From contig JAETOE010000031.1 in assembly GCA_021771815.1 (NCBI GenBank), positions 1 through 41,313 on the forward strand: a stretch of DNA of 41,313 nucleotides. The letters are read 5' to 3'. The notes beneath the pieces are model-generated. The model saw nothing but the letters and a program-made list of their open reading frames with translations. It searched no databases and had not been told where the DNA came from. The first letter of the stretch is position 1; each line of letters begins with the position of its first letter. The position numbers and the translations under genes are program-made. The stretch comes from Roseburia hominis (GTDB lineage Bacteria > Bacillota > Clostridia > Lachnospirales > Lachnospiraceae). Positions 1 to 8,084 of the stretch are shown here, in pieces.

Positions 1-209
1 GAAGCGGAGTGGCATCGGTCGCCCAAGGCGAATGCCATGGACGCTGTGCGTCTATGGCATAATGTCGCCAGACATTATACCCGCCCGGAGCGAAGCGGAG
101 TGGCATCGGTCGCCCACGGCGAATGCCATGGACGCTGTGCGTCTATGGCATAATGTCGCCAGACATTATACCCGCCCGGAGCGAAGCGGAGTGGCATCGG
201 TCGCCCAAG
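1..209. repeat. 91-bp tandem repeat, about 2.3 copies, continuing off the left edge
   Basis: Units start at 1, 92 and 183; the first two are nearly identical and the third breaks off near 209. Each full unit holds three hairpins. In copy 2 these are: GGCAT/ATGCC enclosing TCGCC-CAC-GGCGA (102-127); GCCATGGACGC/GCGTCTATGGC (125-149, one mispair); and ATAATGTC-GCCA-GACATTAT (150-169, perfect). The first loop is CAA in copy 1 and CAC in copy 2 while the stem is kept. The array ends about 60 bp before the response regulator gene. A further perfect hairpin, CATGTGC-GAA-GCACATG, follows at 216-232. The frame open through the array is repeat-encoded and is not taken as a gene. Confidence 0.85.
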
Positions 210-271
210 CGGCAGCATGTGCGAAGCACATGGTATAAATACAACACATTACGACACATAAGGAGCGCACA

Positions 272-979
272 ATGGAACAGTACAACATTCTTATCGTAGA
301 GGACGATAAAGAGATTCGTGACGGAATCGAGATATTCTTAAAGAGCCAGAACTACAACGTATTTAAGGCGGCGGACGGAATCGAGGGGCTTGCCGTGATA
401 GAGAAAGAGAACATTCATCTTGCGATCGTGGACATCATGATGCCGCGCATGGACGGCGTGACCATGACGATGAAACTCAGACAGACGCACGATTTCCCGG
501 TCATCATGCTCTCAGCAAAGTCCGAAGAGACGGACAAAGTCATCGGTTTGAATATCGGTGCGGACGATTATGTGGCAAAGCCGTTTACGCCGCTGGAGTT
601 GATGGCGCGGGTAAATTCCCAACTGCGGCGGTATATGAAATTTTCCAATAAAGGAAAGGCGCCGGAGACGAACGACCGCGTGTATACCATCGGCGGTCTG
701 GAACTGAACGAGGACACGGTGGAAGTCTTTGTGGACGGAAAGCCGGTGAAGATGACGCCGATCGAGTTCAAGATACTTGCGCTTCTGATAAAGAGCCCGG
801 GAAGGGTCTATTCTGCGGAAGAAATCTACGAGCGGGTCTGGAACGAGAAAGCAATCAATACGGATACGATTATGGTACATGTCAGGAACATTCGGGATAA
901 GATCGAGATCAACCCGAAGGATCCAAAATATTTAAAGGTGGTGTGGGGCGTTGGATACAAAATTGAAAAACAGCCGTAA
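272..979 (+). CDS. OmpR/PhoB-family response regulator (VanR-like)
   Basis: This 235-aa two-domain regulator has an N-terminal receiver domain (about 4-115) and a C-terminal winged-helix DNA-binding domain (about 135-232). The acidic pocket E10-D11-D12, phosphoacceptor D54 in the stretch VDIMMPRMDG, S81 and K103 are all present, so it should be phosphorylated by a partner kinase. AGGAG at 261-265 supports the ATG at 272. The 3' end overlaps the next gene, a sensor kinase, by 29 nt, so the two are translationally coupled and form a cytoplasmic regulator/membrane sensor pair. Its target genes cannot be told from the sequence. The repeat array directly upstream may contain or displace its promoter; no clear promoter boxes were seen. 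Confidence 0.93.
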   Translation: MEQYNILIVEDDKEIRDGIEIFLKSQNYNVFKAADGIEGLAVIEKENIHLAIVDIMMPRMDGVTMTMKLRQTHDFPVIMLSAKSEETDKVIGLNIGADDYVAKPFTPLELMARVNSQLRRYMKFSNKGKAPETNDRVYTIGGLELNEDTVEVFVDGKPVKMTPIEFKILALLIKSPGRVYSAEEIYERVWNEKAINTDTIMVHVRNIRDKIEINPKDPKYLKVVWGVGYKIEKQP

Positions 980-3182
980 GAAAAGAATAACGATTGCAGT
1001 CGTAGGAATTATTTTGCTTACGATTGCGACGACTGCGTTTTATCCGATGATTTATGAGGAGGCAGCAAAACGGATCGCGGAACAGTCCAAGGCAGAGGAG
1101 CAGATGGGCGGCAGCGTCAATGAGGTCGATGAGAGTATCATTGAAAAGCTGTACCGCGGATGTTACGTCTTATATCTGGAGGAACAGCAGAAAAAATCAG
1201 ATGTGACGGCCGCGGAAATCTATCTGAATAAGTCGGGAATCATTGATGTAGCCTACGCGAATGCGATGGGGGAAATCATGGACGCATGGAGAAGTGAATT
1301 TGAAGAGACATGCTGGGAACTTGATTACTGCGTCTACCGAAGCGATACGGATTATGAGAAGAATACCGACAAACTGCTGGAAGATGTGGCAGGGGGTGAC
1401 GGAGAAGAGCAGGACGATCTGCTGGATTATTACAGCGACTTTTTTATCGTAAGATTTGACGAAAACGGAACGTTGGAAATTGATTCGGTCTATACAAGCA
1501 ACATAACGCCCAGTACGTTGATTAAGAATTTCCAGCATGTGGACCGGAAGGAACTTTTGAGGGTAAACATGACTGACTACGGGATTCCGGCAGACTACAC
1601 AGCAAACCGCCCGAAGAATTTTACGGTCATCTACGGGATTCCGCTGGATAACGGCTTAGAACTTGCGGCGGTGTTTGACGATGGATATTCGTCCTATGAT
1701 GCATACCTCATGTGGCAGCGCGCCTGTGAGGGTGCGGGCGGATTTATGCTGTATTTCGCAGGACTCACAGCCGTGGCGATGCTCGTCTGGATCACAAGGA
1801 GCAGGCACATCTGGAAGGATGGCGTTTCTGTGGAACGCCCCGGAAACTGGTATCTGATGGAAGCCGCTGCCTTTGGCGTGTGCGTTACATTTTCGCTGGC
1901 GAGCAATTTCCTTACATCCGTTTCGTGGTATACCTATTATGAGGAAGGGATGAATGTATTTCATCAGAACGTGGCGATGGACGCGGTGGAGGAGTTTGCA
2001 GGAATCCTGTTTTTCGTGGCGGCAATGTACGTGATATGGTATCTTTCCCTGTATTTTCTGTACCCCGTATTCTCACTGGGACTGCGGGAATATATCAGAC
2101 AGTACAGCTTTATTTACCAGATATTTCCGTGGCTCAAGAGTAAATGGGAGCTGCTTAAGGATGAGGTCTGCCATATTGATTTTTCGCAGAAATCCACCAA
2201 AACGATTGTAAAAGTCGTGGCGCTCAATTTCGCCTTGCTCGCTGTCTGCTCCATCATGTGGTTCTATGGGATCGGCGCGCTGCTCGTCTACTCGGTCGTT
2301 CTGTTCTTTCTTATTAAAAAGTATTACGACAAGGCGGGAAGAGATTATCAGGCGCTTCTGCGCAGCGTGAACCGGATGGCGGAGGGTGACCTTGACACGG
2401 AGATCACGGAGGATCTCGGTATCTTTGAACCGTTCAAGACAGAACTGGCGAAAGTGCGGATCGGCTTTAAGAAAGCGGTGGACGAGGAGGTAAAGAGCCA
2501 GCGTATGAAAGCGGATTTGATTACGAACGTCTCGCACGACTTAAAGACGCCGCTCACGGCGATCACTACTTATGTGGAGCTGTTAAAAAAGGAGGACATC
2601 TCAGAGGAGGAGCGGCGTTCCTATATTGACACGCTCGACAAGAAGGCGGTAAGGCTGAAAGTTCTGATCGAGGATCTCTTCGAGGTGAGCAAGGCGACCA
2701 GCAACAATATCGTGCTGCATCCGATGGAGGTGGACGTCTGCAACCTGCTCAAACAGGTGTCCATTGAGCACGTGGAGAAGTTCGGGGAGCTTGGGCTGGA
2801 ACTGCGCTGGAATCTGCCGGAGGAAAAGGTGATTCTGATGCTGGATAACCAGAAGACCTTCCGCATTTTTGAAAATCTGTTCAACAATATCCAGAAATAC
2901 GCGATGCCGGGCAGCAGAGTTTATGTTTCCGTAAAGAAATCTGCGGCGGAGACAGGGGAAACGGTCGAAGTCATATTGAAAAATATGTCGGCGAATGAAC
3001 TGAATTTTGACACGGAGGAAATCACGGAGCGGTTCGTCCGCGGCGATGTATCGAGAAACACCGAAGGCTCGGGACTCGGGCTTGCAATCGCCAGAAGCTT
3101 CATCGAAGCGCAGGGCGGAAAATTCCGCATTGAGGTGGACGGCGATTTATTCAAGGCTGTCATTGTGTTTAAGACTGTATAG
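951..3182 (+). CDS. Membrane sensor histidine kinase (partner of the upstream regulator)
   Basis: A 743-aa kinase. The first membrane segment is near residues 13-35, followed by a large acidic extracellular region up to about residue 260. Several more hydrophobic segments (about 265-290, 300-325, 345-380, 420-460) form a multi-pass unit rather than a two-pass sensor. A HAMP-like stretch leads to the HisKA box with phosphoacceptor H529 (NVSHDLKTPL), then N-box (LFNNIQKYA) and G-box (GSGLGLAIA) of the ATPase domain. No ATG exists at the 5' end: the start is TTG at 951 or TTG at 963, both inside or beside the end of the regulator gene. I chose 951 because AGGTGG at 935-940 is well spaced. The signal sensed is unknown. 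Confidence 0.88.
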   Translation: MDTKLKNSRKKRITIAVVGIILLTIATTAFYPMIYEEAAKRIAEQSKAEEQMGGSVNEVDESIIEKLYRGCYVLYLEEQQKKSDVTAAEIYLNKSGIIDVAYANAMGEIMDAWRSEFEETCWELDYCVYRSDTDYEKNTDKLLEDVAGGDGEEQDDLLDYYSDFFIVRFDENGTLEIDSVYTSNITPSTLIKNFQHVDRKELLRVNMTDYGIPADYTANRPKNFTVIYGIPLDNGLELAAVFDDGYSSYDAYLMWQRACEGAGGFMLYFAGLTAVAMLVWITRSRHIWKDGVSVERPGNWYLMEAAAFGVCVTFSLASNFLTSVSWYTYYEEGMNVFHQNVAMDAVEEFAGILFFVAAMYVIWYLSLYFLYPVFSLGLREYIRQYSFIYQIFPWLKSKWELLKDEVCHIDFSQKSTKTIVKVVALNFALLAVCSIMWFYGIGALLVYSVVLFFLIKKYYDKAGRDYQALLRSVNRMAEGDLDTEITEDLGIFEPFKTELAKVRIGFKKAVDEEVKSQRMKADLITNVSHDLKTPLTAITTYVELLKKEDISEEERRSYIDTLDKKAVRLKVLIEDLFEVSKATSNNIVLHPMEVDVCNLLKQVSIEHVEKFGELGLELRWNLPEEKVILMLDNQKTFRIFENLFNNIQKYAMPGSRVYVSVKKSAAETGETVEVILKNMSANELNFDTEEITERFVRGDVSRNTEGSGLGLAIARSFIEAQGGKFRIEVDGDLFKAVIVFKTV

Positions 3183-3196
3183 ATATAGAAGAAAGG

Positions 3197-3333
3197 TAAC
3201 TATTCAGGACAGATTTATGCGGAACCGCATAAATCGTATGAAAACGTAGAGAATGCAGGAGCAAGCCTCATCAGCGAAGCTGATTTTCATTGGCTTGCGG
3301 CTTGTATCTGTGAAGGTACGGAAACAGATACGA
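3197..3333 (+). repeat. Dispersed structured repeat, copy 1 (137 bp)
   Basis: Nearly identical to 13251-13386, with about four substitutions and one indel. It contains three hairpins: a palindrome at 3212-3235 (GATTTATGCG-GAAC-CGCATAAATC); GCAAGCC/GGCTTGC (3261-3267 with 3292-3298) enclosing ATCAGC-GAA-GCTGAT (3270-3284); and GTATCTGT/ACAGATAC near the right end. It begins 15 nt after the kinase stop codon. It has no plausible reading frame, so a structured RNA or a small non-autonomous element is likely. Confidence 0.85.
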
Positions 3334-3341
3334 TGAAAGTA

Positions 3342-3419
3342 TTGCCGGAGGCTGTTCCCAGAGCAGTTTTCCGGCAAAAAAAATGTGCACCTATACGGAA
3401 AAGCCGTTTTTAGGTACAC
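3342..3419. other. Two further hairpins in the 347-bp gap before helD
   Basis: TTGCCGGA (3342-3349) pairs with TCCGGCAA (3370-3377) with CTG/CAG inside, followed by a run of A. A second hairpin joins 3385-3393 with 3411-3419 (one mismatch) around ACGG/CCGT. Neither has the T-run of a classical terminator on the plus strand, although the second may end kinase transcription. The rest of the gap up to 3529 is AT-rich; I found no confident promoter in it. Confidence 0.5.
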
Positions 3420-3529
3420 TTCATTATATAGCTTAACATAATCTTGAATATAAGTCTAGTACTTTTTTTCATTTCTGTTATTCTTTAACCATACCATTGA
3501 TGTGCGGGAAAAGAAATGGGAGGCAGAAT

Positions 3530-5608
3530 ATGAAGGAAGAAACAGAACATTTTAAGATGTGCAGGGAGGTCATCGCAAAGAACATCACGGAATATGAGAA
3601 GAAGGTCGCCGCCGGACGGCAGGAGACGGAGGAATTGTATGCGGCGGTGGCGGCTGGCGACGTCGAACTTTACAATCAGCTGGTCGTCAGCAAGGATATG
3701 CTTTTCCACAACGAAAATACTCTGCGCAAGAACCGCGCCGCGTTAAAGAAGCCCTACTTCGGCAGGGTGGATTACAGGGAAACGGCAAACGGCAGGACGG
3801 AAAAGCTCTACATCGGGAAAAACGGCGTCGCAAAAGACCGCACGGACGTATTGATCGTGGACTGGCGCGCCCCGGTTTCTTCTATCTATTATGAAAACGA
3901 GCTGGGCGAAGGGAGCTATTTTGTGCCGGAGGTCGGCGAGATCAGGGTAGACCTCACGTTAAAGCGCACGTTCGACGTAAATGACGGCAGGCTGCTCGGC
4001 TACTACGACAACGATGCGGTGGCTACGGATGAACTTCTAGTGAAATATCTTTCCCAGAATAAGGACGTCGTGCTCGGCGATATTATTTCCACGATCCAGA
4101 AGGAGCAGAACGAGATCATACGGGAATCCCCCTACTGTGACGTCATCGTGCAGGGCGTGGCGGGAAGCGGGAAAACGACGGTCGCGATGCACCGTATTTC
4201 CTACATCCTCTACAATTATGAGACGAAATTTGCACCGGACGAATTCTGTATTATCGGCGGAAACGACATGCTGCTCCACTATATTACCAGCGGGCTGCCG
4301 GAGCTCGATGTGCATGACGTAGGGCAAAAGCGGATGGATCTGTTTTTTGGGGAACTGCTTATGAAGGAGCAGGGAAAGGTCATTTCGAAAATTTCCGGGA
4401 AAAGGCAGGAGAAGGAAATCGTTCCTGTCCCGCCGGAGGACGCCTGCAAGAGCCGGATGGAATTTATACTTGCGTTGGAACGAACTTTGGCGGAGAAAAA
4501 AGCACAGTTGATTCCGACGGAGGATATCCGGGATGAGAAGATCGGCGTTATTTTGTCGGGGGAGAGCATTGCCGATACGCTGCGGGAAAACCCGGAGTAT
4601 TCCATTTTGCAGCTCCAGAAGCTTTTGAACGAGAGGCTTTTGAAGCGGATCGCATTTCTGATGACAGAGGAGGAGAGCGCCCAGAAGAAGAAGGAGGTAA
4701 AAGCGCGGTACAAAGGCTATTTTAAAATGGAAAAGGCGGATGCGGACATTTTAAAAATCTACGAAGAATTTCTGGCGGGCTATGCGAAAGAAAAAGTCGG
4801 CAGTTCCGGCGAACTGCCGACGGTCGGAAATTTTCACGTCTATGATCTGGCTGCGCTGACCCTCATCTGGAAGCGGGTAAGCGCAAAGGCAATTGTAGAA
4901 GAGTACACGCAGATCATCATTGACGAGGCGCAGGATTTCGGGACGGCAGTGTACTATGTTTTAAAACAGGTACTGCCGCACTGTCACTACACCGTTATGG
5001 GAGATGTGTCGCAGAACATCAATTATGAGACGGGCATGAACCGTTGGGATGAACTTAGGGACGAGGTTTTTGCGGGCGAGCGGGAAAGCTTTCATATCCT
5101 CTCGAAGAGCTACCGGAACACGATCGAGATTTCCGAATATGCCGGAAAAATTCTTGAAAAAGCTTCGTTCGGCGCGTACAAGATCACACCGGTCATCCGC
5201 CACGGCAGGGAGGTCGAATTTCATCGGGCAAAAGGAAATATGCAGGAAATACTGAAGAAACTGCTCGGCGAGATCACAGGAAGGGGCTATGGAACCGTGG
5301 CGGTCATCTGCCGTGACGAGGCGGAGACGGCGTGTGTGAGGGAGTGGATCGGAGAAACGAAAGAGCAGACGGATTTTGCGCAGGGCGTGATGGCACTGCC
5401 GATTCATCTGACGAAAGGTCTGGAATTTGACGCGGTGATCCTCTTAAATCCTACGCCGGAGGCTTACCGGGAGACGGAGGGGGACGCGAAGCTTTTGTAT
5501 GTGGCGGTGACGCGGGCGCTGCATGAGCTTCACGTTCTGTATGAAGGGGAGCTTTCACCGCTGTTTGGCGAAAGCGAAGCCCTGCGGAGTAAGAATGTGG
5601 AAACTTAA
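3530..5608 (+). CDS. helD: HelD-type RNA polymerase recycling helicase (UvrD/Rep superfamily I)
   Basis: A 692-aa cytoplasmic ATPase. In this family the protein binds RNA polymerase and uses ATP to free stalled or post-termination complexes from nucleic acid. The N-terminal 60 residues are charged and helical, as expected for the coiled-coil arm that enters the polymerase secondary channel. Walker A is GVAGSGKTT with K215, Walker B is IIDEAQDF, followed by GDVSQNI and the late motif LTKGLEFDAVIL; the end shows the superfamily motif YVAVTRALHELHVLY. The ATG at 3530 is preceded by GGGAGG (3518-3523); an in-frame ATG at 3497 lacks a good ribosome site. The last codons and the stop lie inside a 25-bp tandem repeat. 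HelD is the best assignment, not a DNA-repair UvrD, by motif layout and length. Confidence 0.9.
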   Translation: MKEETEHFKMCREVIAKNITEYEKKVAAGRQETEELYAAVAAGDVELYNQLVVSKDMLFHNENTLRKNRAALKKPYFGRVDYRETANGRTEKLYIGKNGVAKDRTDVLIVDWRAPVSSIYYENELGEGSYFVPEVGEIRVDLTLKRTFDVNDGRLLGYYDNDAVATDELLVKYLSQNKDVVLGDIISTIQKEQNEIIRESPYCDVIVQGVAGSGKTTVAMHRISYILYNYETKFAPDEFCIIGGNDMLLHYITSGLPELDVHDVGQKRMDLFFGELLMKEQGKVISKISGKRQEKEIVPVPPEDACKSRMEFILALERTLAEKKAQLIPTEDIRDEKIGVILSGESIADTLRENPEYSILQLQKLLNERLLKRIAFLMTEEESAQKKKEVKARYKGYFKMEKADADILKIYEEFLAGYAKEKVGSSGELPTVGNFHVYDLAALTLIWKRVSAKAIVEEYTQIIIDEAQDFGTAVYYVLKQVLPHCHYTVMGDVSQNINYETGMNRWDELRDEVFAGERESFHILSKSYRNTIEISEYAGKILEKASFGAYKITPVIRHGREVEFHRAKGNMQEILKKLLGEITGRGYGTVAVICRDEAETACVREWIGETKEQTDFAQGVMALPIHLTKGLEFDAVILLNPTPEAYRETEGDAKLLYVAVTRALHELHVLYEGELSPLFGESEALRSKNVET

Positions 5609-5692
5609 GAGAAATAAGAATATGGAAGTTTATGAGAAATAAGGATGTGGAAGTTTAAGAGAAATAGGACATCGAAACTTAAGAGAAATGGC
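5593..5692 (+). repeat. 25-bp tandem repeat, four copies, spanning the helD stop codon
   Basis: Units start at 5593, 5618, 5643 and 5668. Each follows the pattern GGATGTGGAAACTTAAGAGA plus AATAA or a variant. The helD stop TAA (5606-5608) lies in the first unit, so part of the repeat is coding and the rest is 3' untranslated. Copies differ at a few positions. Confidence 0.85.
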
Positions 5693-5694
5693 TC

Positions 5695-5722
5695 TTGGAT
5701 TTTAAGAAAAATGTGGTACACT
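5695..5722 (+). promoter_or_regulatory. Possible promoter of the S1-domain gene
   Basis: TTGGAT (5695-5700), 16-bp spacer, TACACT (5717-5722), about 80 nt before the start codon. It sits directly after the tandem repeat. The boxes are only a moderate match to sigma-A consensus. Confidence 0.4.
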
Positions 5723-5803
5723 CAGTATAGGACAGCGTGGGAGTGCAGCGCGCAATGCGCAATGCGTCCTTCTCCCCGCAAAAACAGACGGAGGTATACA
5801 CAG

Positions 5804-6709
5804 ATGGAAACAATGGACGATTACAAGGACGAGCTCGAAGCGTCCTTCCGCAGGGTAAATGAGGGAGACATTCTTTCAGGAACTGTTATTGACGTAAACG
5901 AGGATGAGGTCACGTTAGACCTGAAATACTACGCACAGGGAATCATTAAGACCGAAGACTTGAGCAGCGATCCGGATTTCTCGGCAGTGGAATCGGTGCA
6001 TGTAGGAGACGTGATTGAGGCAACTGTGGTAAAGAAGGACGACGGACAGGGCAATATCCTGCTTTCCCGGAAGGAAGCAAACGACATGCTCGCATGGGAG
6101 AAGCTTAAGCAGATGATGGAGGACGGCACGACGGTCACGGTACGCATCAAGGAGAGCGTGAAGGCGGGCGTGGTTGCATATTTAGAGGGTATCCGCGCAT
6201 TTATTCCGGCGTCACAGATCACATCGGCTTATGTCGAGGATACGGAGAGCTGGGTCGGCAAAGAGATTCCGGTGCGCGTCATTACCGTGGAGGAAGAGCG
6301 CGAGAAGCTTGTACTCTCCGGCAAAGCGGTAGCGCTTGAAGCCGAAGCGGAAGAGCGTAACCACAAGATTTCGATGATCGTGCCGGGAACGGTCATGGAG
6401 GGAACGGTCGAGAATCTGATGCCGTACGGCGCGTTTATCGACCTTGGAAATGGACTGAGCGGTCTGGTTCACATCTCACAGATCTGTGAACGCAGGATCG
6501 GCAAGCCGTCGGAGGTGCTTAAAGTAGGGCAGAAGGTCAAGGCGAAGGTGTTAAATACCAATGATAATAAGATCAGCCTGTCCATGAAAGCGCTCGAGGA
6601 GGAGATGGTCGATACGGAAGGCGCGGCGGACTTAGAGGAGTACACCGACCATACGCCGACCGGAACGAGCCTCGGCTCGCTGCTGGCGGGATTGAAGTTC
6701 GACGAATAG
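5804..6709 (+). CDS. S1 RNA-binding domain protein (short ribosomal protein S1 homologue)
   Basis: A 301-aa protein made of three S1 oligonucleotide-binding folds at roughly residues 15-90, 100-180 and 188-275, with an acidic tail. The third is the most canonical (GTVEN...YGAFIDLG...GLVHISQI...KVKAKVLN). Firmicute S1 homologues are shorter than the six-domain E. coli protein and bind mRNA or the ribosome. The ATG at 5804 with GGAGG just upstream was chosen; the frame is open further 5' but that part runs through the tandem repeat and has no ribosome site. It may be called rpsA in some genomes. It lies alone between helD and the convergent asnA. Confidence 0.85.
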   Translation: METMDDYKDELEASFRRVNEGDILSGTVIDVNEDEVTLDLKYYAQGIIKTEDLSSDPDFSAVESVHVGDVIEATVVKKDDGQGNILLSRKEANDMLAWEKLKQMMEDGTTVTVRIKESVKAGVVAYLEGIRAFIPASQITSAYVEDTESWVGKEIPVRVITVEEEREKLVLSGKAVALEAEAEERNHKISMIVPGTVMEGTVENLMPYGAFIDLGNGLSGLVHISQICERRIGKPSEVLKVGQKVKAKVLNTNDNKISLSMKALEEEMVDTEGAADLEEYTDHTPTGTSLGSLLAGLKFDE

Positions 6710-6722
6710 AGACAGAAAATAG

Positions 6723-6801
6723 AAAAGCTGTGCGTTGACAGAAACGAATGTAGTGCATAATTCTTATTATGTACTGTATTTACGTCAGCGAACAGCTTTT
6801 T
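6723..6801. terminator. Bidirectional terminator between the S1 gene and asnA
   Basis: AAAAGCTGT (6723-6731) pairs with ACAGCTTTT (6792-6800), extended by TGAC/GTCA. An inner imperfect hairpin is formed by AGTGCATAAT and ATTATGTACT. T-runs follow on the plus strand and, as the A-run, on the minus strand, so it can serve both convergent genes. Confidence 0.75.
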
Positions 6802-6809
6802 ATGCTTTA

Positions 6810-7820
6810 CTATAACAACTGAATTCCGTTCTTTTCACACGCGGCAACGACATTCTCTGGCCACATAGAGGACTGTACCTCGCCGATATGCGCCTTTCTT
6901 AAGAAGAACATACAGATGCGGGACTGTCCGATACCGCCGCCGATCGTATAAGGAAGCTCTTCATTGATGATCGCTTTCTGGAACGGAAGCTTTGCGCGCT
7001 CCTCGCAGCCTGCTTTTTTGAGCTGGGAGAGCAGAGCCGCCTTGTCAACGCGGATTCCCATGGAAGAAATCTCGAGCGCGATATCAAGAAGCGGATAGTA
7101 CACGACGATGTCGGCGTTTAAGGACCAGTCGTCGTAATCCGGCGCTCTGCCGTCGTGCGGCTCGCCGTTATCGAGCTTATCGCCGATCTGTAAGATACAC
7201 ACGGCGCCTTTGGTCTTGGTGATATAGTATTCGCGCTCCTTGGGCGTGTTGTCCGGGAACATCTCTGCGAGTTCCTTCGTTGTGATGAAGAAAATATCAT
7301 GCGGAAGCAGCTCTTCTATGTAATCGTACTGAATTGCCATATATTTCTCTGTCTTACGCAGACACTTGTAAACGGTAGTGACCGTCTCCTTCAGCGTGTC
7401 TATCGTTCGCTCCTCCTTGTGGATGATCTTCTCCCAATCCCACTGATCTACGAAAATCGAGTGGATATTGTCGGTGTCTTCATCTCTGCGGATGGCGTTC
7501 ATATCGGTATAAAGACCTTCGCCGTAGGAAAAGCCGTATTTCTGCAGCGCGTAGCGCTTCCATTTCGCGAGCGACTGTACGACCTCGGCGGTCTTGCCGT
7601 TCTGTTCCTTGATGTCGAAGGTGACAGGACGCTCCACACCGTTTAAGTTGTCGTTAAGACCCGACAGGGGATCGACGAACAGCGGCGCGGATACGCGGGA
7701 TAAATTCAAACGCAGCGCCAGAAGACCCTGAAAAAAGTCTTTTACCGTCTTGATGGCAATCTGCGTGTCATGCAGATTCAACTCAGAATGATAATCCTTG
7801 GGGATAATGATATTGTCCAT
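6810..7820 (-). CDS. asnA: Aspartate-ammonia ligase (asparagine synthetase A)
   Basis: This 336-aa cytoplasmic enzyme makes asparagine from aspartate, ammonia and ATP. It belongs to the class II aminoacyl-tRNA-synthetase-like AsnA family and has the usual length. Family features visible include the N-terminal stretch QIAIKTVKDFF, VSAPLFVD, GLYTDMNAIRRDE, the region IHSIFVDQWDWE and the C-terminal glycine-rich motif GGGIGQSRICMFFL (class II motif 3). The minus-strand start ATG is preceded by AGAGGAG. It is a single gene with its own promoter and shares a terminator with the convergent S1 gene. A short hairpin lies in the roughly 45-nt leader, too small for a T-box. Confidence 0.96.
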   Translation of the reverse strand: MDNIIIPKDYHSELNLHDTQIAIKTVKDFFQGLLALRLNLSRVSAPLFVDPLSGLNDNLNGVERPVTFDIKEQNGKTAEVVQSLAKWKRYALQKYGFSYGEGLYTDMNAIRRDEDTDNIHSIFVDQWDWEKIIHKEERTIDTLKETVTTVYKCLRKTEKYMAIQYDYIEELLPHDIFFITTKELAEMFPDNTPKEREYYITKTKGAVCILQIGDKLDNGEPHDGRAPDYDDWSLNADIVVYYPLLDIALEISSMGIRVDKAALLSQLKKAGCEERAKLPFQKAIINEELPYTIGGGIGQSRICMFFLRKAHIGEVQSSMWPENVVAACEKNGIQLL

Positions 7821-7871
7821 GTGTGGTTCTCCTCTCTGGTGTACGCAGGCGCGTATACACCAACCTTCCTA

Positions 7872-7899
7872 ATTATAGCACAGGGCTATTGATTTTCAA
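7872..7899 (-). promoter_or_regulatory. asnA promoter
   Basis: On the minus strand TTGAAA (7894-7899), 16-bp spacer, TATAAT (7872-7877), about 50 nt before the asnA start. This is a near-consensus sigma-A promoter. Confidence 0.75.
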
Positions 7900-7950
7900 G
7901 AAAAAATTGCATTCCGGCGCCGGCAGTTACCGAAGGTTCGGTTGAATGGG

Positions 7951-7979
7951 TTGACAGTTCGAACGCGGCAGATTATAAA
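7951..7979 (+). promoter_or_regulatory. Promoter of the DNA glycosylase gene
   Basis: TTGACA (7951-7956), 17-bp spacer, TATAAA (7974-7979). It predicts a leader of about 100 nt before the ATG at 8085, with no obvious riboswitch fold. Confidence 0.75.
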
Positions 7980-8084
7980 TAATAGTAAGGCTGCGGCGAG
8001 AGTATGTGCGTCTGCCGTTTTATTTTGTTTCATATGCGACATATTTGAGATAGGGTGTATGCAATACGTTAATACGGAGGAAAT

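Noticed and set aside
32-238. 68-codon open frame on the plus strand at the left edge
   Set aside because: It only reads through the 91-bp tandem units and repeats its own peptide; there is no ribosome site and no domain.
3342-3377. Rho-independent terminator after the kinase gene
   Set aside because: The stem is good but is followed by a run of A, not T, on the plus strand.
5593-5692. CRISPR-like array
   Set aside because: The 25-bp units are directly adjacent with no spacers and overlap a stop codon.
5645-5803. N-terminal extension of the S1-domain protein
   Set aside because: The frame is open but runs through the tandem repeat and promoter and is rich in Arg and Lys; the ATG at 5804 has the ribosome site and begins the conserved part.
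7821-7871. T-box or riboswitch in the asnA leader
   Set aside because: The leader is about 45 nt with a single small hairpin, too short for a T-box, and no specifier or T-box sequence is visible.
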